A stretch of DNA of 64,000 nt. Source: Gordonia polyisoprenivorans (lineage in GTDB: Bacteria > Actinomycetota > Actinomycetes > Mycobacteriales > Mycobacteriaceae). Below the pieces are notes generated by a model that was not told where the DNA came from, did not search any database, and saw only the letters and a program-made list of their open reading frames with translations. The position numbers were made by a program, and so were the translations under genes. The DNA lies in the NCBI RefSeq assembly GCF_017654315.1, contig NZ_CP072203.1, positions 2,480,001 to 2,544,000 on the forward strand, read 5' to 3'. Below are positions 1 through 9,280 of the stretch, in pieces. Every line of letters begins with the position of its first letter. The stretch's first letter is position 1.

Positions 1-635
1 GACGACAACGCGACGCCGACACCCGGCCCGTCACCGTTGACGAGATTGAACACACCGGCGGGCACACCTGCGGCATCCATGATCTCGGCCACGATGGCCG
101 CGCTGAACGGCGCGATCTCCGACGGCTTGAGCACGACGGTGCAGCCGGTGGCCAGGGCCGGGGCCAGCTTGCACATCACTTGGTTGAGCGGCCAGTTCCA
201 CGGGGTGATGAACCCGCACACGCCAACCGGCTCCTTGACGATGCGGTGGCTGCCGCGGTCCTCACCGAACGAATAGGTGGGCAGAGTCGCCGCTGCGGTC
301 ATGAGGTGACCAAGCCCGATCGGTACCTGAGCGGCCTTCGACAGTCCGGCCGGAGCGCCCATCTCCTCGGTGACCGCAGCGGCCAGGTCGTCCATGCGCT
401 TCTGATACTCGGCGACGATGGCGTTGAGTACGGCGGTGCGCTCCTCGACGGAGGTGACGCCCCAGGTGGTGAAGGCCCGCTTCGCCGCGGCGACGGCGGC
501 ATCGACGTCGGCGGCGGTGCCGAGTGCGACCTGACCCGCCGACTTCTCGGTGGCCGGGTTGATCACGTCGATGAGGTTCAGTTCGGTCGGCTCGACCCAC
601 TGGCCATCGATGTAGAACTTGGTGATCTCGCGCAT
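1..635 (-). CDS. Aldehyde dehydrogenase, N-terminal part (runs off the window)
   Basis: NAD(P)-dependent aldehyde dehydrogenase family, which oxidises an aldehyde to a carboxylic acid; the substrate cannot be told. About 211 N-terminal residues are visible. They include the family's Rossmann-entry motif TPWNWPLNQ and the cofactor-binding stretch LKPSEIAPFSA. The catalytic Cys and Glu lie beyond the window edge. The ATG at 633-635 follows a clear GGAGGACAC ribosome-binding site. It is divergent from the monooxygenase-fold gene at 794, with 158 bp between them. Family assignment is confident; specificity is unknown. Confidence 0.93.
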   Translation of the reverse strand, partial: MREITKFYIDGQWVEPTELNLIDVINPATEKSAGQVALGTAADVDAAVAAAKRAFTTWGVTSVEERTAVLNAIVAEYQKRMDDLAAAVTEEMGAPAGLSKAAQVPIGLGHLMTAAATLPTYSFGEDRGSHRIVKEPVGVCGFITPWNWPLNQVMCKLAPALATGCTVVLKPSEIAPFSAAIVAEIMDAAGVPAGVFNLVNGDGPGVGVALS

Positions 636-793
636 GTGTCCTCCGTCTCGGGGCCTATGCCCATGTGTGTTCCACCCCACACTATCCCTCCCCGACAACG
701 CCCGAGCTAGCGGTCGGTAAGCGCAGGTGAACTGTCTCAGAACGAGACGGATCGACGCACCGAACGACCGGTTGGCGTCCTAGGCTGATCCTC

Positions 794-1114
794 ATGATCC
801 ACATCGTCGCCACCTGGAAGATCAAGCCCGAATACGCCGACTCCTGGCCGTCGCTGAGCAAGGAATTCACCGAGGCCACGCGCTCCGAACCGGGCAATCG
901 CTGGTTCGAGTGGTCGCGCAGCATCGACGACCCGAACGCCTACGTACTCATCGAGGCCTTCGACGACGACGCCGCCGGAGCCCACGTCAACAGTGATCAC
1001 TTCGCGAAGGCCACCGCCGAGCTGCCGGCCTATCTCGCCGAGACTCCGAAGATCATCAACACCACCGTCGATCAGGATGAATGGTCGGAATTGGGGGAGA
1101 TGGCGGTCGATTAG
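794..1114 (+). CDS. Antibiotic-biosynthesis-monooxygenase (ABM) fold protein
   Basis: Small (106 aa) ferredoxin-like alpha/beta protein. It begins with the ABM-type strand MIHIVATWKIKPEYAD and has the helix and strand pattern of quinol monooxygenase/YgiN-like proteins (RWFEWSRSIDDPNAYVLIE). Such proteins form dimers that oxidise quinols or other aromatics, or have only a structural role; no substrate can be inferred. The start looks leaderless: a -10 box TAGGCT at 781-786 ends 7 nt before the ATG, and there is no Shine-Dalgarno sequence. It stands alone between the aldehyde dehydrogenase and the toxin gene. Confidence 0.85.
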   Translation: MIHIVATWKIKPEYADSWPSLSKEFTEATRSEPGNRWFEWSRSIDDPNAYVLIEAFDDDAAGAHVNSDHFAKATAELPAYLAETPKIINTTVDQDEWSELGEMAVD

Positions 1115-1213
1115 GCTGCGCTTCCCTGAGATCGGGCTGTACAAATGGTGAGGCGCGGTTAAGATCTGTGCAGCTCGCCATGGTGACGAGCACCTTTGTT
1201 GAAAGGCGCGGCC

Positions 1214-1918
1214 ATGGTTCGTCGCAGAGTTCTGTTGATTCTGTGCGTTTCTGTCTCGATCATTCTCTCGGGCGGCGGGATTGCCTCGGCTGCACCGGGT
1301 TCGGTCGATCTCGGGTCGTCCGGCTGGGATATTCCGGGAATCACACACGGCTGCTCGAAAGAACTGTTCAACGGAGACAAGCGACTCGGGCCCGAAACTC
1401 TGTCGAACAAGGCTCCGGTGGGTCCGCAATTGGTCGGTTACCACCGATTCGGAAAGCTCAACGCCACATCTTTCCTGAAGAAGTGGTGGAATGACGGAAA
1501 GAACACCTGGAACTGGCCCGACAAGCAGGGCTACGTGCTCGACGGCAACGGCAATCCGATCAAGAGTGAGATCACCCTGTCGCCCGGAACGCGAATCGAC
1601 CGCTATGGCAGCGAGTACGGCAACTTCTTGGCGCCCGAGGGGACCCCGTACGCCAGGCGTGGCCTGCCCCCGGTGAACCTGGTTGGTGACTACCCCGAGT
1701 CGTGCAACTACCACGACTACACGGTGCTCAAGCCCATGAAGGTCTACAGCGGCAAGATCGCCCCGGTATTCGAGCAGCCCAGCCTCGGCCTGCAATACGA
1801 GGTGGTGGCCGACCTGCTGGTGGTCACACCGAAGGACGAGGAGTGCGGAGCGACGGTGAACGTCTTCTGGCTGCGATGCGCGGGCTACCTGCAACAGACC
1901 TTTCCGGGACCGCAGTAG
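1214..1918 (+). CDS. Secreted TNT-domain protein, predicted NAD+ glycohydrolase toxin
   Basis: Predicted 234-aa exported protein: a signal peptide starting MVRRRVLLILC with a likely cut after IASA, then a TNT (tuberculosis necrotizing toxin) domain. The domain signature is visible as LSPGTRIDRYGSEYG, NFLAPEGTPYARRGLPP, NYHDYTVLKP and the late GLQYEV block, whose Gln matches the catalytic region of the family. TNT enzymes hydrolyse NAD+. Four Cys in the mature part could form two disulfides, which fits export. The ATG at 1214 follows GAAAGG and is preferred over the upstream TTG at 1196. Unlike CpnT, no channel or ESX-type N-terminal domain is present; a general Sec route is implied. The next gene starts 1 bp later and may encode its immunity protein. 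Confidence 0.85.
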   Translation: MVRRRVLLILCVSVSIILSGGGIASAAPGSVDLGSSGWDIPGITHGCSKELFNGDKRLGPETLSNKAPVGPQLVGYHRFGKLNATSFLKKWWNDGKNTWNWPDKQGYVLDGNGNPIKSEITLSPGTRIDRYGSEYGNFLAPEGTPYARRGLPPVNLVGDYPESCNYHDYTVLKPMKVYSGKIAPVFEQPSLGLQYEVVADLLVVTPKDEECGATVNVFWLRCAGYLQQTFPGPQ

Positions 1919-1919
1919 C

Positions 1920-2369
1920 GTGACCCGACCGCCTAACCTGCTCGACGACGAGACGCGCACGCGTATCGAGGACCTCGCGCGCCGGATGGACACCCGGCCG
2001 GGTGATGTGCCGGAACTCGGATTCGTGCGCGACGACGGCTTCCCGTCGTGCTGGCAGGCGCCGGACGGTTCCTGGCATCTGATGAGCCGGGAACGGGGGC
2101 AGGTCATTTCCGACCGGGTGGCCACCGATCGTGAGGAGTTCGTGCGGATGGTCGCCGAGCAGATCGCCGAGATGCGGGCCCACCGGCTCCACGAGCCGGG
2201 TACACCGGGCTTCCGGCGTGCGGCATGGCAGGAACAGTACGACGCACTCGGATCGGTCGACAAGGCATGGGCCCGGCAATGGCTCGACGCCACGCGAGCA
2301 GAGTTGATCTCGCGTGGCGCCGACGCCGCGGTGCTCGACGGGTTGCCCTCGGCGCAGGACTCAGCGTGA
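1920..2369 (+). CDS. Cytoplasmic protein of unknown family; candidate TNT immunity protein
   Basis: 149 aa, no signal peptide or membrane segment, charged and Trp/Arg-rich (SCWQAPDGSWHLMSRERG). I do not recognise the family. Its GTG start lies one base after the TNT gene's stop, so the two are co-transcribed and probably coupled. Toxin-immunity pairing is inferred only from this arrangement and from the fact that TNT toxins in mycobacteria have a downstream inhibitor (IFT). It overlaps the convergent MMPL gene by 9 bp at the 3' end. Confidence 0.75.
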   Translation: MTRPPNLLDDETRTRIEDLARRMDTRPGDVPELGFVRDDGFPSCWQAPDGSWHLMSRERGQVISDRVATDREEFVRMVAEQIAEMRAHRLHEPGTPGFRRAAWQEQYDALGSVDKAWARQWLDATRAELISRGADAAVLDGLPSAQDSA

Positions 2370-4706
2370 GGTGCTAACGGGTTCGCGTTCGGGCTCGTCA
2401 TCGGGTGCCGTGCCGGCACCGAGTTGCTCGCCCTCGATGTCGATGTTGGGCAGGATGCGGTCGAGCCAGCGTGGCAGCCACCACGCCTTGTCGCCGAGCA
2501 GGGTGAGCACGGCGGGCATCAGCGTCATGCGGATGATGAACGCGTCGAAGACGACGGCGATGGCGAGTGCGAAGCCCATCACCTTGATGAATTGCATGTC
2601 CTGCAACATGAACGCGGCGAACACCGAGATCATGATGGCGGCGGCCGCGGCCACCACGCGCGCACTGTGCCGGTACCCGATGACGACCGCCGGCTTCGCG
2701 TCGGCGCCGTGTACGTAGGCCTCCCGCATGCGCGTCACCAGGAACACCTGATAGTCCATCGCCAAGCCGAACACGATGCCCACCAACATGATCGGCAAGA
2801 AGCTCACCAGCGGCTGCGGGTTGCTGACGATGCTGCCCCAGCCGTCGGTGAACAGTGCGACGGTGACACCGAAGGTGGCCGCGACCGACAGCAGGAACCC
2901 GAGTGCGGCGACCAGCGGCACCAGGATCGAGCGGAACACCACGATCAGGATCAGGAAGGCCAGACCGACCACGATCAGCACGTAGGGGATCAGTGAACTC
3001 GACAACCGGTCGGAGACGTCGAGTTCGATCGCCGTCTGCCCGGTCACCCCGTAGGTCAGGCCGGTGCGTTTCTCGACGCCGGACTCCATGTCGCGCAGGT
3101 GGGTCACCAGATCGTGTGTCTGGTCCGAATCGGCGGCGCTGGAGGGGATCACGGAGATCTCGACGGTGTCGCCGGCCTTGTTGATGCCGTCGGCGGCGAT
3201 CCATGCGTGTGCCACACCGTCGGTGGCGCGGACCTGACCGACGAGGCGATCGAAGGCCTGCACGCGTTCGGGCTCGCCGTTGACGCCGCGTCCGTCGACC
3301 ACGAGGACGAGCGGTCCGTTGTAGCCGGGTCCGTACTCGTCGGCGACGAGGTCGTAGGCCTGTCGCTGGGTGGTCGAGGGGTCCGAGGTGCCGTCGTTGG
3401 GCAACGCCAGTTTGAGTCCCACCAGCGGTAAGGCCAGCAGGATCAGCAGCACGACGATGACACCGGTGATCACGCGCGGATGATCCACCACCCGCCGCAC
3501 GTAGCGCTGCCCGTTGTGCACGCGCACCGACTCATCGCCGGTGACGTCGGGGGCGTTGAGGAAGCGTAGGCGGCCGGCAAAGGCCTTGCTGCCGAACAGC
3601 CCCAGGATCGCGGGCAGCAACGTCAACGCCACCAGGACGGCCACGATGACTGTGCCCGCGGCGGCGATGCCCATCGCGGTCAGGAACGGGATGTTGACCA
3701 CGGCGAGCGCGGCGAGCGCGATCACCACCGTCGACCCGGCGAACACCACTGCCGAGCCCGCGGTGCCCACTGCGCGTCCGGCGGCCTCGGCGCGGCTCGC
3801 CGACCTGTGTATCTCGTGTCGGTAGCGCGAGACGATGAACAAGGCGTAGTCGATCCCGACGGCCAGGCCGATCATCGTCGCGAGCACCGGGGTTTCCTGG
3901 CTCAGGTCGAAGAAGCCGGTGGCGATGGATACACCGAGCATGCCCACGGCGACACCGATGATCGCGGTCAGAATCGGCATACCCCAGGCGACCAGGGAGG
4001 CGAAGGTCAGGATCAGGATGATCGCGCCGATCCCGATACCGATGATCTCCGAGGTTTCACTGAGCTTGAATCCGCTTGTGGCGGTGCCCTTCATCTCGAC
4101 GGTCAGGCCGGCGTCGCGGCCGGTCTGGGCGACCTTGTCCATCGCGTCGTGCATCGACGAGGTGACATCCGCGGCGGCCGAGACATCGAACCCCGCCCCG
4201 AACTGCACGGCGGTGGCGTCGGCGTTGACCGGCGCTCCTGCCTGCACGGTGGCCGCAGCGGCCTCGGGGGTGGCGCCGAATGTCTTCTCCTGGAAGGCGA
4301 TCAGCTGCTGACGGATAGGCCCGGGGTTGGCCTGGGTGCCGTAGACCTGCAGCGGATTGATGAGCTTGTCGGGGTTCTTCACCTTCTCGACGGTCTTGAG
4401 CTCGTCGAGCATGCGCTGCACCGCGTCGGCGTAACGCGGGTCGGACAGCGATGCACCCTTGGGCGTGGCCACCACGTAGGTCACGCTGACGTCGTCACCG
4501 AATTTCGGCTTGTCCGGGAAGCGTTCGACCATGAGGTTCTGCGCCCGCTCGGACGGGATGCCCGGGATCGAGAAGCTCTCGGTGGTGGGTTTGGACAGGA
4601 ACGCGGCGCCGACACCGAGTGCGATCAGCACCAATATCCACACTGCGATGGTCTTGAACCGGTTGGTGTAGGCCCAGCGGCCCACCCGGGACAGGAATGT
4701 TGCCAC
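2361..4706 (-). CDS. MMPL/RND-family transporter
   Basis: 781-aa membrane protein with two RND repeats. Each has one leading transmembrane helix, an extracytoplasmic domain, and a bundle of about five helices, with the typical FGLAMDYQVFLVTRMRE segment in the second half and GLAVGIDYALFIVSRYR in the first. MMPL proteins export lipids or drugs across the inner membrane in mycolata. The GTG start at 4706 is preceded by GAGGAG. It follows the TetR gene by 13 bp on the same strand, so the regulator and transporter form an operon probably controlled by the operator at 5375-5408. The substrate is unknown. Confidence 0.93.
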   Translation of the reverse strand: MATFLSRVGRWAYTNRFKTIAVWILVLIALGVGAAFLSKPTTESFSIPGIPSERAQNLMVERFPDKPKFGDDVSVTYVVATPKGASLSDPRYADAVQRMLDELKTVEKVKNPDKLINPLQVYGTQANPGPIRQQLIAFQEKTFGATPEAAAATVQAGAPVNADATAVQFGAGFDVSAAADVTSSMHDAMDKVAQTGRDAGLTVEMKGTATSGFKLSETSEIIGIGIGAIILILTFASLVAWGMPILTAIIGVAVGMLGVSIATGFFDLSQETPVLATMIGLAVGIDYALFIVSRYRHEIHRSASRAEAAGRAVGTAGSAVVFAGSTVVIALAALAVVNIPFLTAMGIAAAGTVIVAVLVALTLLPAILGLFGSKAFAGRLRFLNAPDVTGDESVRVHNGQRYVRRVVDHPRVITGVIVVLLILLALPLVGLKLALPNDGTSDPSTTQRQAYDLVADEYGPGYNGPLVLVVDGRGVNGEPERVQAFDRLVGQVRATDGVAHAWIAADGINKAGDTVEISVIPSSAADSDQTHDLVTHLRDMESGVEKRTGLTYGVTGQTAIELDVSDRLSSSLIPYVLIVVGLAFLILIVVFRSILVPLVAALGFLLSVAATFGVTVALFTDGWGSIVSNPQPLVSFLPIMLVGIVFGLAMDYQVFLVTRMREAYVHGADAKPAVVIGYRHSARVVAAAAAIMISVFAAFMLQDMQFIKVMGFALAIAVVFDAFIIRMTLMPAVLTLLGDKAWWLPRWLDRILPNIDIEGEQLGAGTAPDDEPEREPVSTSR

Positions 4707-4719
4707 GGAACAAAACTCC

Positions 4720-5355
4720 TCAGTTGTTGGACAAGCTCGGGGATGTGATCGGAAGCTGTTGTCTCATACCGGCTCCCAGTTGATCGAAAGCGGCGTCGAG
4801 CATCTCGCGGGCAGAGTGGTCGCGCGTCTCGCGATGTGCCGACCAGAATTCGAGTGCAGTCCGTGCCGCACACAGTGCGGTGGTGAACGCGAGATGGGGG
4901 TGCAGGGTCTGCGGATCGGCACCGCGGGCGGCCATCATCTCCGACAACTGGATGTCGATCGAGTCGCCGAGATCGATGGTGCGGGAGTGCGCGGCCAGGG
5001 CGGGTTCGGTATCGAACAGGCGCAGCAGCGTGACCAGCGCCTCCGGGTCGGTGTCGGAGGCGGTGGCGATTTCGGTCATCGCGAATCGCAGGGAATCCCA
5101 GAGTGATTCGCCCTCCGGGCGGGCGCGGACGCCGTTGTCGATACGGTCGACGAGAACACCGACGAAGGCGGTGAGGGCGTCCTCTTTGCTGGTGAAGTAA
5201 TTGTGGAAGGTGCGCACCGACACCCCGACCTCGGCGGCGACGGCGTCGATGGTCACCGCGTCGATGCCATCGCGGGTGGCCAGGGTCAGGACGGCTTCGG
5301 CGAGAGCGAGACGGGTGGCCGCCTTCTTGGACTCACGTAGGCCGGAGGATCGCAT
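4720..5355 (-). CDS. TetR-family transcriptional regulator of the MMPL operon
   Basis: 211 aa. The N-terminal helix-turn-helix is typical of TetR proteins (VTIDAVAAEVGVSVRTFHNY followed by FTSKEDALTAF), and the C-terminal ligand domain is variable. It is the first gene of a two-gene operon with the MMPL transporter. A doubled palindrome lies 20 bp upstream of its ATG, so autorepression together with repression of the transporter is the likely circuit. The ligand is unknown. Confidence 0.93.
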   Translation of the reverse strand: MRSSGLRESKKAATRLALAEAVLTLATRDGIDAVTIDAVAAEVGVSVRTFHNYFTSKEDALTAFVGVLVDRIDNGVRARPEGESLWDSLRFAMTEIATASDTDPEALVTLLRLFDTEPALAAHSRTIDLGDSIDIQLSEMMAARGADPQTLHPHLAFTTALCAARTALEFWSAHRETRDHSAREMLDAAFDQLGAGMRQQLPITSPSLSNN

Positions 5356-5374
5356 GACTCCTACCGTACGGAAA

Positions 5375-5408
5375 TTGCACGGGCCTGCAATGTTGCAGAC
5401 CCGTGCAA
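5375..5408. promoter_or_regulatory. Tandem TetR-type operator: two TTGCA-N6-TGCAA sites
   Basis: Two 16-bp sites of form TTGCA-N6-TGCAA sit at 5375-5390 and 5393-5408, separated by 2 bp. The whole block, extended to 5372-5411, is itself a near-perfect 40-bp inverted repeat with one mismatch. Centres are 18 bp apart, a spacing known for cooperative binding of two TetR dimers. It lies directly upstream of the TetR-MMPL operon and downstream of the helicase gene. It could double as a hairpin terminator for the helicase, although no T-run follows. Confidence 0.75.
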
Positions 5409-5464
5409 TTTTGAGGTGCTCGTCTCACCGCGACCCGCGGGTGATGCGGGTCACGCGAGAGGTG

Positions 5465-6991
5465 TCAGCGAGCCGACGACGAGGTGTGTCGACGTCCGAC
5501 CTGGCCGTTGCCGTTGCGGCCGTTGCCACGCCGCGAGCTGCTCTGACCGTCGTGGCCTCGGGTCCCGCCCGACCGTGCGGCGGTTCCGGTGCGAGAGGTG
5601 CTCGACTCCGGGTGGCCGGTCGCCGACCGGTGACCGCTGCCCGAGCGCGACCGTGAACTCTGTCCACCGGACTGCTCGGTGCGCGCCCGGCCGCCGCTGT
5701 GACCGCCACCGTCGCGACCGCCGGCGCGGGCACCGCCGCGGCCGCGTCCGCCGGACTGGCCGCCGGACCGGCGCGGACCGCGAGCCGGACGCTGAGCCGC
5801 GGGCTGCTCGGGAGCGGGTGTGACATGTGCGGCCCGCTCGCCGACGAGGGTGACGACGGCCTCGGAGCCGGCGTCCACACGCTGCGGGGTCACCTGGATC
5901 TTCGCCTTGTGCAGCAGCGACCGCAGGTCCCGGCGCTGCTCGGGCAGGCACACGGTGACGACGTCACCGGCGTTGCCCGCACGCGCGGTGCGACCCGAGC
6001 GGTGCAGGTAGGCCTTGTGCTCGGCCGGCGGATCGACGTGCACGACCAGCTCGATGCCGTCGACGTGCACACCGCGCGCGGCGACGTCGGTGGCGACGAG
6101 CACGCGGACCGAGCCGTTGCCGAAGGCCGCGAGACTGCGGTCGCGCTGGGCCTGCGACAGGTTGCCGTGCAGATCCACCGCGGGGATGCCGTCGGCGGTC
6201 AGCTTCTTGGCGAGCTTCTTGGCCTGGTGCTTGGTCCGGGTGAACAGGATTCGTCGGCCGGTGCCGGAAGCGAGAGTGTTGATCAATGCGGTCTTCTCGC
6301 CGGCGCCTGACACCTCGAAGACGTGGTGGGTCATCTGCTCGACGGGCGAGGAGGAATCGTCGACCGAGTGCATCACCGGCTGGTTCAGGAATCGCTTGAC
6401 GAGTTTGTCGACGCCGTTGTCGAGGGTGGCCGAGAACAGCATCCGCTGTCCGTCGGCGGGGGTGGCCGCGAGGATGCGGGTGACGGCGGGCAGGAAGCCG
6501 AGATCGGCCATGTGATCGGCCTCGTCGAGCACGGTGATCTCGACGTTGTCCAAACGCACGATGCGTTGCTGCACAAGGTCTTCCAGGCGACCGGGGCAGG
6601 CGACGACGATGTCGGCGCCGCGGCGCATCGCGTCTTCCTGACGCTTCTGGCTGACGCCGCCGAAGATGGTGGTGACGCGCAGGCTCAGCGCCGCGGCGAG
6701 GGGCTCGATGGCCGTGGCGATCTGGGTGGCCAGCTCACGGGTGGGGGCAAGAACCAGTCCGGTCGGTGCGCCCGGGGTGCGGGTGACCTCCATCTCGGCC
6801 AGTCCGGCGACCAGCGGGATGGAGAAGGCCAACGTCTTGCCGGAGCCGGTGCGGCCACGGCCGAGGACGTCGGCACCGTCGAGGGTGTCGGTCAGGGTGT
6901 CGGCCTGGATGGGAAATGCCTCGGTCTTGCCGTCGGCGGCGAGTACCTCGACGAGTGCGGTGGGTACACCGAGGGATGCGAATGTCGTCAT
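5465..6991 (-). CDS. DEAD-box ATP-dependent RNA helicase
   Basis: 508 aa. Helicase motifs in order: Q-motif FPIQ (26-29), Walker A GRTGSGKT (46-53), PTRELATQI, VLDEADHMADLGF, MLFSATLD, ATDVAARGVHVDGI and HRSGRTARAG. RhlE/CshA-like enzymes unwind short RNA duplexes in ribosome assembly and RNA decay, often at low temperature. The last 120 or so residues form a Gly/Arg/Ser-rich disordered tail with RGG-like repeats, expected to bind RNA. The ATG at 6991 has GAAAGG upstream. It is preceded by about 280 bp of non-coding DNA that probably contains a long 5' UTR. Confidence 0.96.
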   Translation of the reverse strand: MTTFASLGVPTALVEVLAADGKTEAFPIQADTLTDTLDGADVLGRGRTGSGKTLAFSIPLVAGLAEMEVTRTPGAPTGLVLAPTRELATQIATAIEPLAAALSLRVTTIFGGVSQKRQEDAMRRGADIVVACPGRLEDLVQQRIVRLDNVEITVLDEADHMADLGFLPAVTRILAATPADGQRMLFSATLDNGVDKLVKRFLNQPVMHSVDDSSSPVEQMTHHVFEVSGAGEKTALINTLASGTGRRILFTRTKHQAKKLAKKLTADGIPAVDLHGNLSQAQRDRSLAAFGNGSVRVLVATDVAARGVHVDGIELVVHVDPPAEHKAYLHRSGRTARAGNAGDVVTVCLPEQRRDLRSLLHKAKIQVTPQRVDAGSEAVVTLVGERAAHVTPAPEQPAAQRPARGPRRSGGQSGGRGRGGARAGGRDGGGHSGGRARTEQSGGQSSRSRSGSGHRSATGHPESSTSRTGTAARSGGTRGHDGQSSSRRGNGRNGNGQVGRRHTSSSAR

Positions 6992-7270
6992 ACGTGTGGT
7001 GCCTTTCGGGCAGTCTCACGGCGCAGGGATCACCCACATCGCGAGATGGATGGCGAACGCGCGGGTCCGCGCATTCGTTCGCCGTATGAAGTGGAGTGAT
7101 CGAGGCGGTTCTCTCCGACCGGCAGGCCAGTGGGCCCGGGTGGGACCGCCGAAAACAGTCGTTCTACGACGTCTGACTCCGCGCTGGGCGGGTCATTCGT
7201 TGAGCAACGCTACACGGTTACGGCGAGAATGGGCGAATCGTGGCGCGAGTCACCTCCGGTCCCACGCGTC

Positions 7271-7507
7271 TCAGGCGACGCTGCTCGCGACGGCGACGAT
7301 CACCCCGGCGACGGTGAGGACACCGACGACGACCGCGCACGCGATGGCCGTGCGGCGACGGCCCTGACGTGCGGCGCTGATGCCGAGGCCGACGGCGATG
7401 AGGATCGCCGCGGCATAGATCGAGATGCCGATGGTGAGGCCGGCAACGGCGCCGTTGCTCATCCCGAGCACCTGCGGAAAGCGGCCCGGATCACGCGTAC
7501 CGATCAT
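7271..7507 (-). CDS. Small two-helix membrane protein, unknown function
   Basis: 78 aa (or 63 aa from the internal ATG at 7462). There are two hydrophobic helices separated by a basic turn with AARQGRRR, the pattern of small actinobacterial DUF-type membrane proteins. I do not recognise it. Neither candidate start has a strong Shine-Dalgarno sequence. It lies between the phospholipase C and the helicase on the same strand, with the helicase starting about 280 bp downstream. Confidence 0.55.
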   Translation of the reverse strand: MIGTRDPGRFPQVLGMSNGAVAGLTIGISIYAAAILIAVGLGISAARQGRRRTAIACAVVVGVLTVAGVIVAVASSVA

Positions 7508-7542
7508 GATCCGAGTACATCACGGCCATCTCGCGGCGCCGG

Positions 7543-9066
7543 TCACCCGGTCGGCGCGCGTCGGGTTCCCGGCTGCTGACGCGGCATCGAATTGGGCGGC
7601 ACCGGGTAGGGCCGGCCGTGTCCTGCGGTACCCGCCGCGATGTTGGGACCGCACTGCAGCAGGGCGTTCTGCGCGTCGGGGTTGGGGTCGCCGAAGTGTG
7701 GTCGTGCGGAGTTCGGCCGACTGTCGAAGTCGAAGGCCGAGGTCATGTCGCCGACGGTCGCGCGGCGCCACGCCGTCAGGTTCGGCACGTCGACGCCGAA
7801 CCGTTTCTCGATCAGCCGCAGCTGCGAGGTGTGGTCGAAGGTCTCCGAGGCCACGAGTCCGCCACGGCTGTAGGGCGAGATCACGAAGCAGGGCACGCGA
7901 TAGCCGAGGCCGATCGGGCCGCGGACGCCCTTGGCGGCCGGGAACCGGTTGAGGTCGGCAACGCTGACGTATTCGCCGGGGGTGCCTGCAGGCGCGGTCG
8001 GCGGGGTGACGTGATCGAAGAAGCCGCCGTTCTCGTCGTAACTGATGATCAATGCGGTCTTCTCCCACACCGCCGGATTGGAGGTGAGGATGTCGAGGAG
8101 TTGCACGATACCGACGGCGCCGAGCGCGGCCGGCAATGCCGGATGCTCGCACTCCATGGCCGGGGGGATCACCCAGGACACCTTCGGCAGGCGGTTGGCC
8201 TTGACGTCGGCGGCGAAGTCGTTGGGGTAGGTGGGGGCGATACCGCGCTTGGCGAGTTGGGAATTCGGGTCCTGGGCCTGCTTGAAGCAGCCCATCATGC
8301 CGTCGAGGATCACCGATGAGACCGGGCCGAAGTCCTTGTTGTTGTAGATCTTCCAGCTCACCCCGGCCTCTTGGAGGTTCTCCGGCATGGTGCGCCACGA
8401 GTAGACGAATTTGGGGATGAGCGTGGGGGTTTCGAGGAGTGGGCCGCCGTGGCGTCCCTCCGGATCGAGGGTCGCGCTCATCCAGTACAGGCGATTGGGG
8501 TCGGTGGGTCCGAGGACCGAGCAGTGGTAGCCGTCGCACAGGGTGAATGCCTCGGCCAGTGAGCGGTGGACCGGGATGTCCTCACGCTCGTAGTAGCCCA
8601 TCAGTGCCGGGGCGTTATCGGGACCGACGGACTTGATCGACATGGGGAGCCAGCCGTCGTTGCGGCCGCCGTTGAAGGCCTGGTGCAGGCCGGCCCACGA
8701 ATGGTCGGGGTCGTTGATGCACTCGCCGTCGAGGTTGGGCCCCGCGGTGGTGTCCAGCCGGAACGGCATGGTGTAGCCGCTGGGCGTCGGGCCCTTGCCC
8801 GGCGCCCATCCGTACTGCTTCCACTTGGTGGATGCCTCACCGAAACCCCGTACGCCGGAATAGGTTCCGAAGTAGTGGTCGAACGAGCGGTTCTCCTGCA
8901 TGAACAGCACGATGTGCTCGATGTCGGCGAGTGATCCGGTGCCGCCGGGATCGGCCGATGCGTAGGCCTTGTCGATGATCGGTGCGGCCCACGAGGTGAG
9001 CAACGCGCCCCCACCGGTTGCGGCGACACGCCTCAGGAATTCACGCCGACCCAGTCCTGCAAACAT
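7543..9066 (-). CDS. Tat-exported phospholipase C
   Basis: 507 aa. The N-terminus carries a twin-arginine signal ([14 protein letters not shown]), then a phosphoesterase domain with [27 protein letters not shown], a [14 protein letters not shown] block and [15 protein letters not shown], all characteristic of bacterial phospholipase C/acid phosphatase. Such enzymes cleave phosphatidylcholine or sphingomyelin outside the cell and act as phosphate scavengers or virulence factors. I chose the ATG at 9066 because it puts the Tat motif at the very N-terminus; a GTG 12 nt upstream (9078) is an alternative and GAGGAG lies nearby. It is transcribed alone. Confidence 0.92.
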   Translation of the reverse strand: MFAGLGRREFLRRVAATGGGALLTSWAAPIIDKAYASADPGGTGSLADIEHIVLFMQENRSFDHYFGTYSGVRGFGEASTKWKQYGWAPGKGPTPSGYTMPFRLDTTAGPNLDGECINDPDHSWAGLHQAFNGGRNDGWLPMSIKSVGPDNAPALMGYYEREDIPVHRSLAEAFTLCDGYHCSVLGPTDPNRLYWMSATLDPEGRHGGPLLETPTLIPKFVYSWRTMPENLQEAGVSWKIYNNKDFGPVSSVILDGMMGCFKQAQDPNSQLAKRGIAPTYPNDFAADVKANRLPKVSWVIPPAMECEHPALPAALGAVGIVQLLDILTSNPAVWEKTALIISYDENGGFFDHVTPPTAPAGTPGEYVSVADLNRFPAAKGVRGPIGLGYRVPCFVISPYSRGGLVASETFDHTSQLRLIEKRFGVDVPNLTAWRRATVGDMTSAFDFDSRPNSARPHFGDPNPDAQNALLQCGPNIAAGTAGHGRPYPVPPNSMPRQQPGTRRAPTG

Positions 9067-9280
9067 CGATGAACCCACATCTCCTCGTCGAGTCCCACGG
9101 GGCAGGCTGTGCCCCGCCATGACCCGCGGACGGTATCCGACCCACACCAACGGCGGGTGAATCCGCTGTGATGCCCGCGAATCCCTCAGCACCCTAGCGC
9201 CTCGAGGTGCTCGCGGAGGAGTGTCGCCGGGATTGCCGGAGTTGTCGAATCCCGCATCGCGGCGCGCCTACCGTGGAGGG

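Noticed and set aside
737..2419. 560-codon open frame on the minus strand across the monooxygenase and toxin genes
   Set aside because: Antisense frame kept open by GC-rich third positions; the protein is low-complexity Arg/Ser-rich without domains, while the plus-strand genes have clear families.
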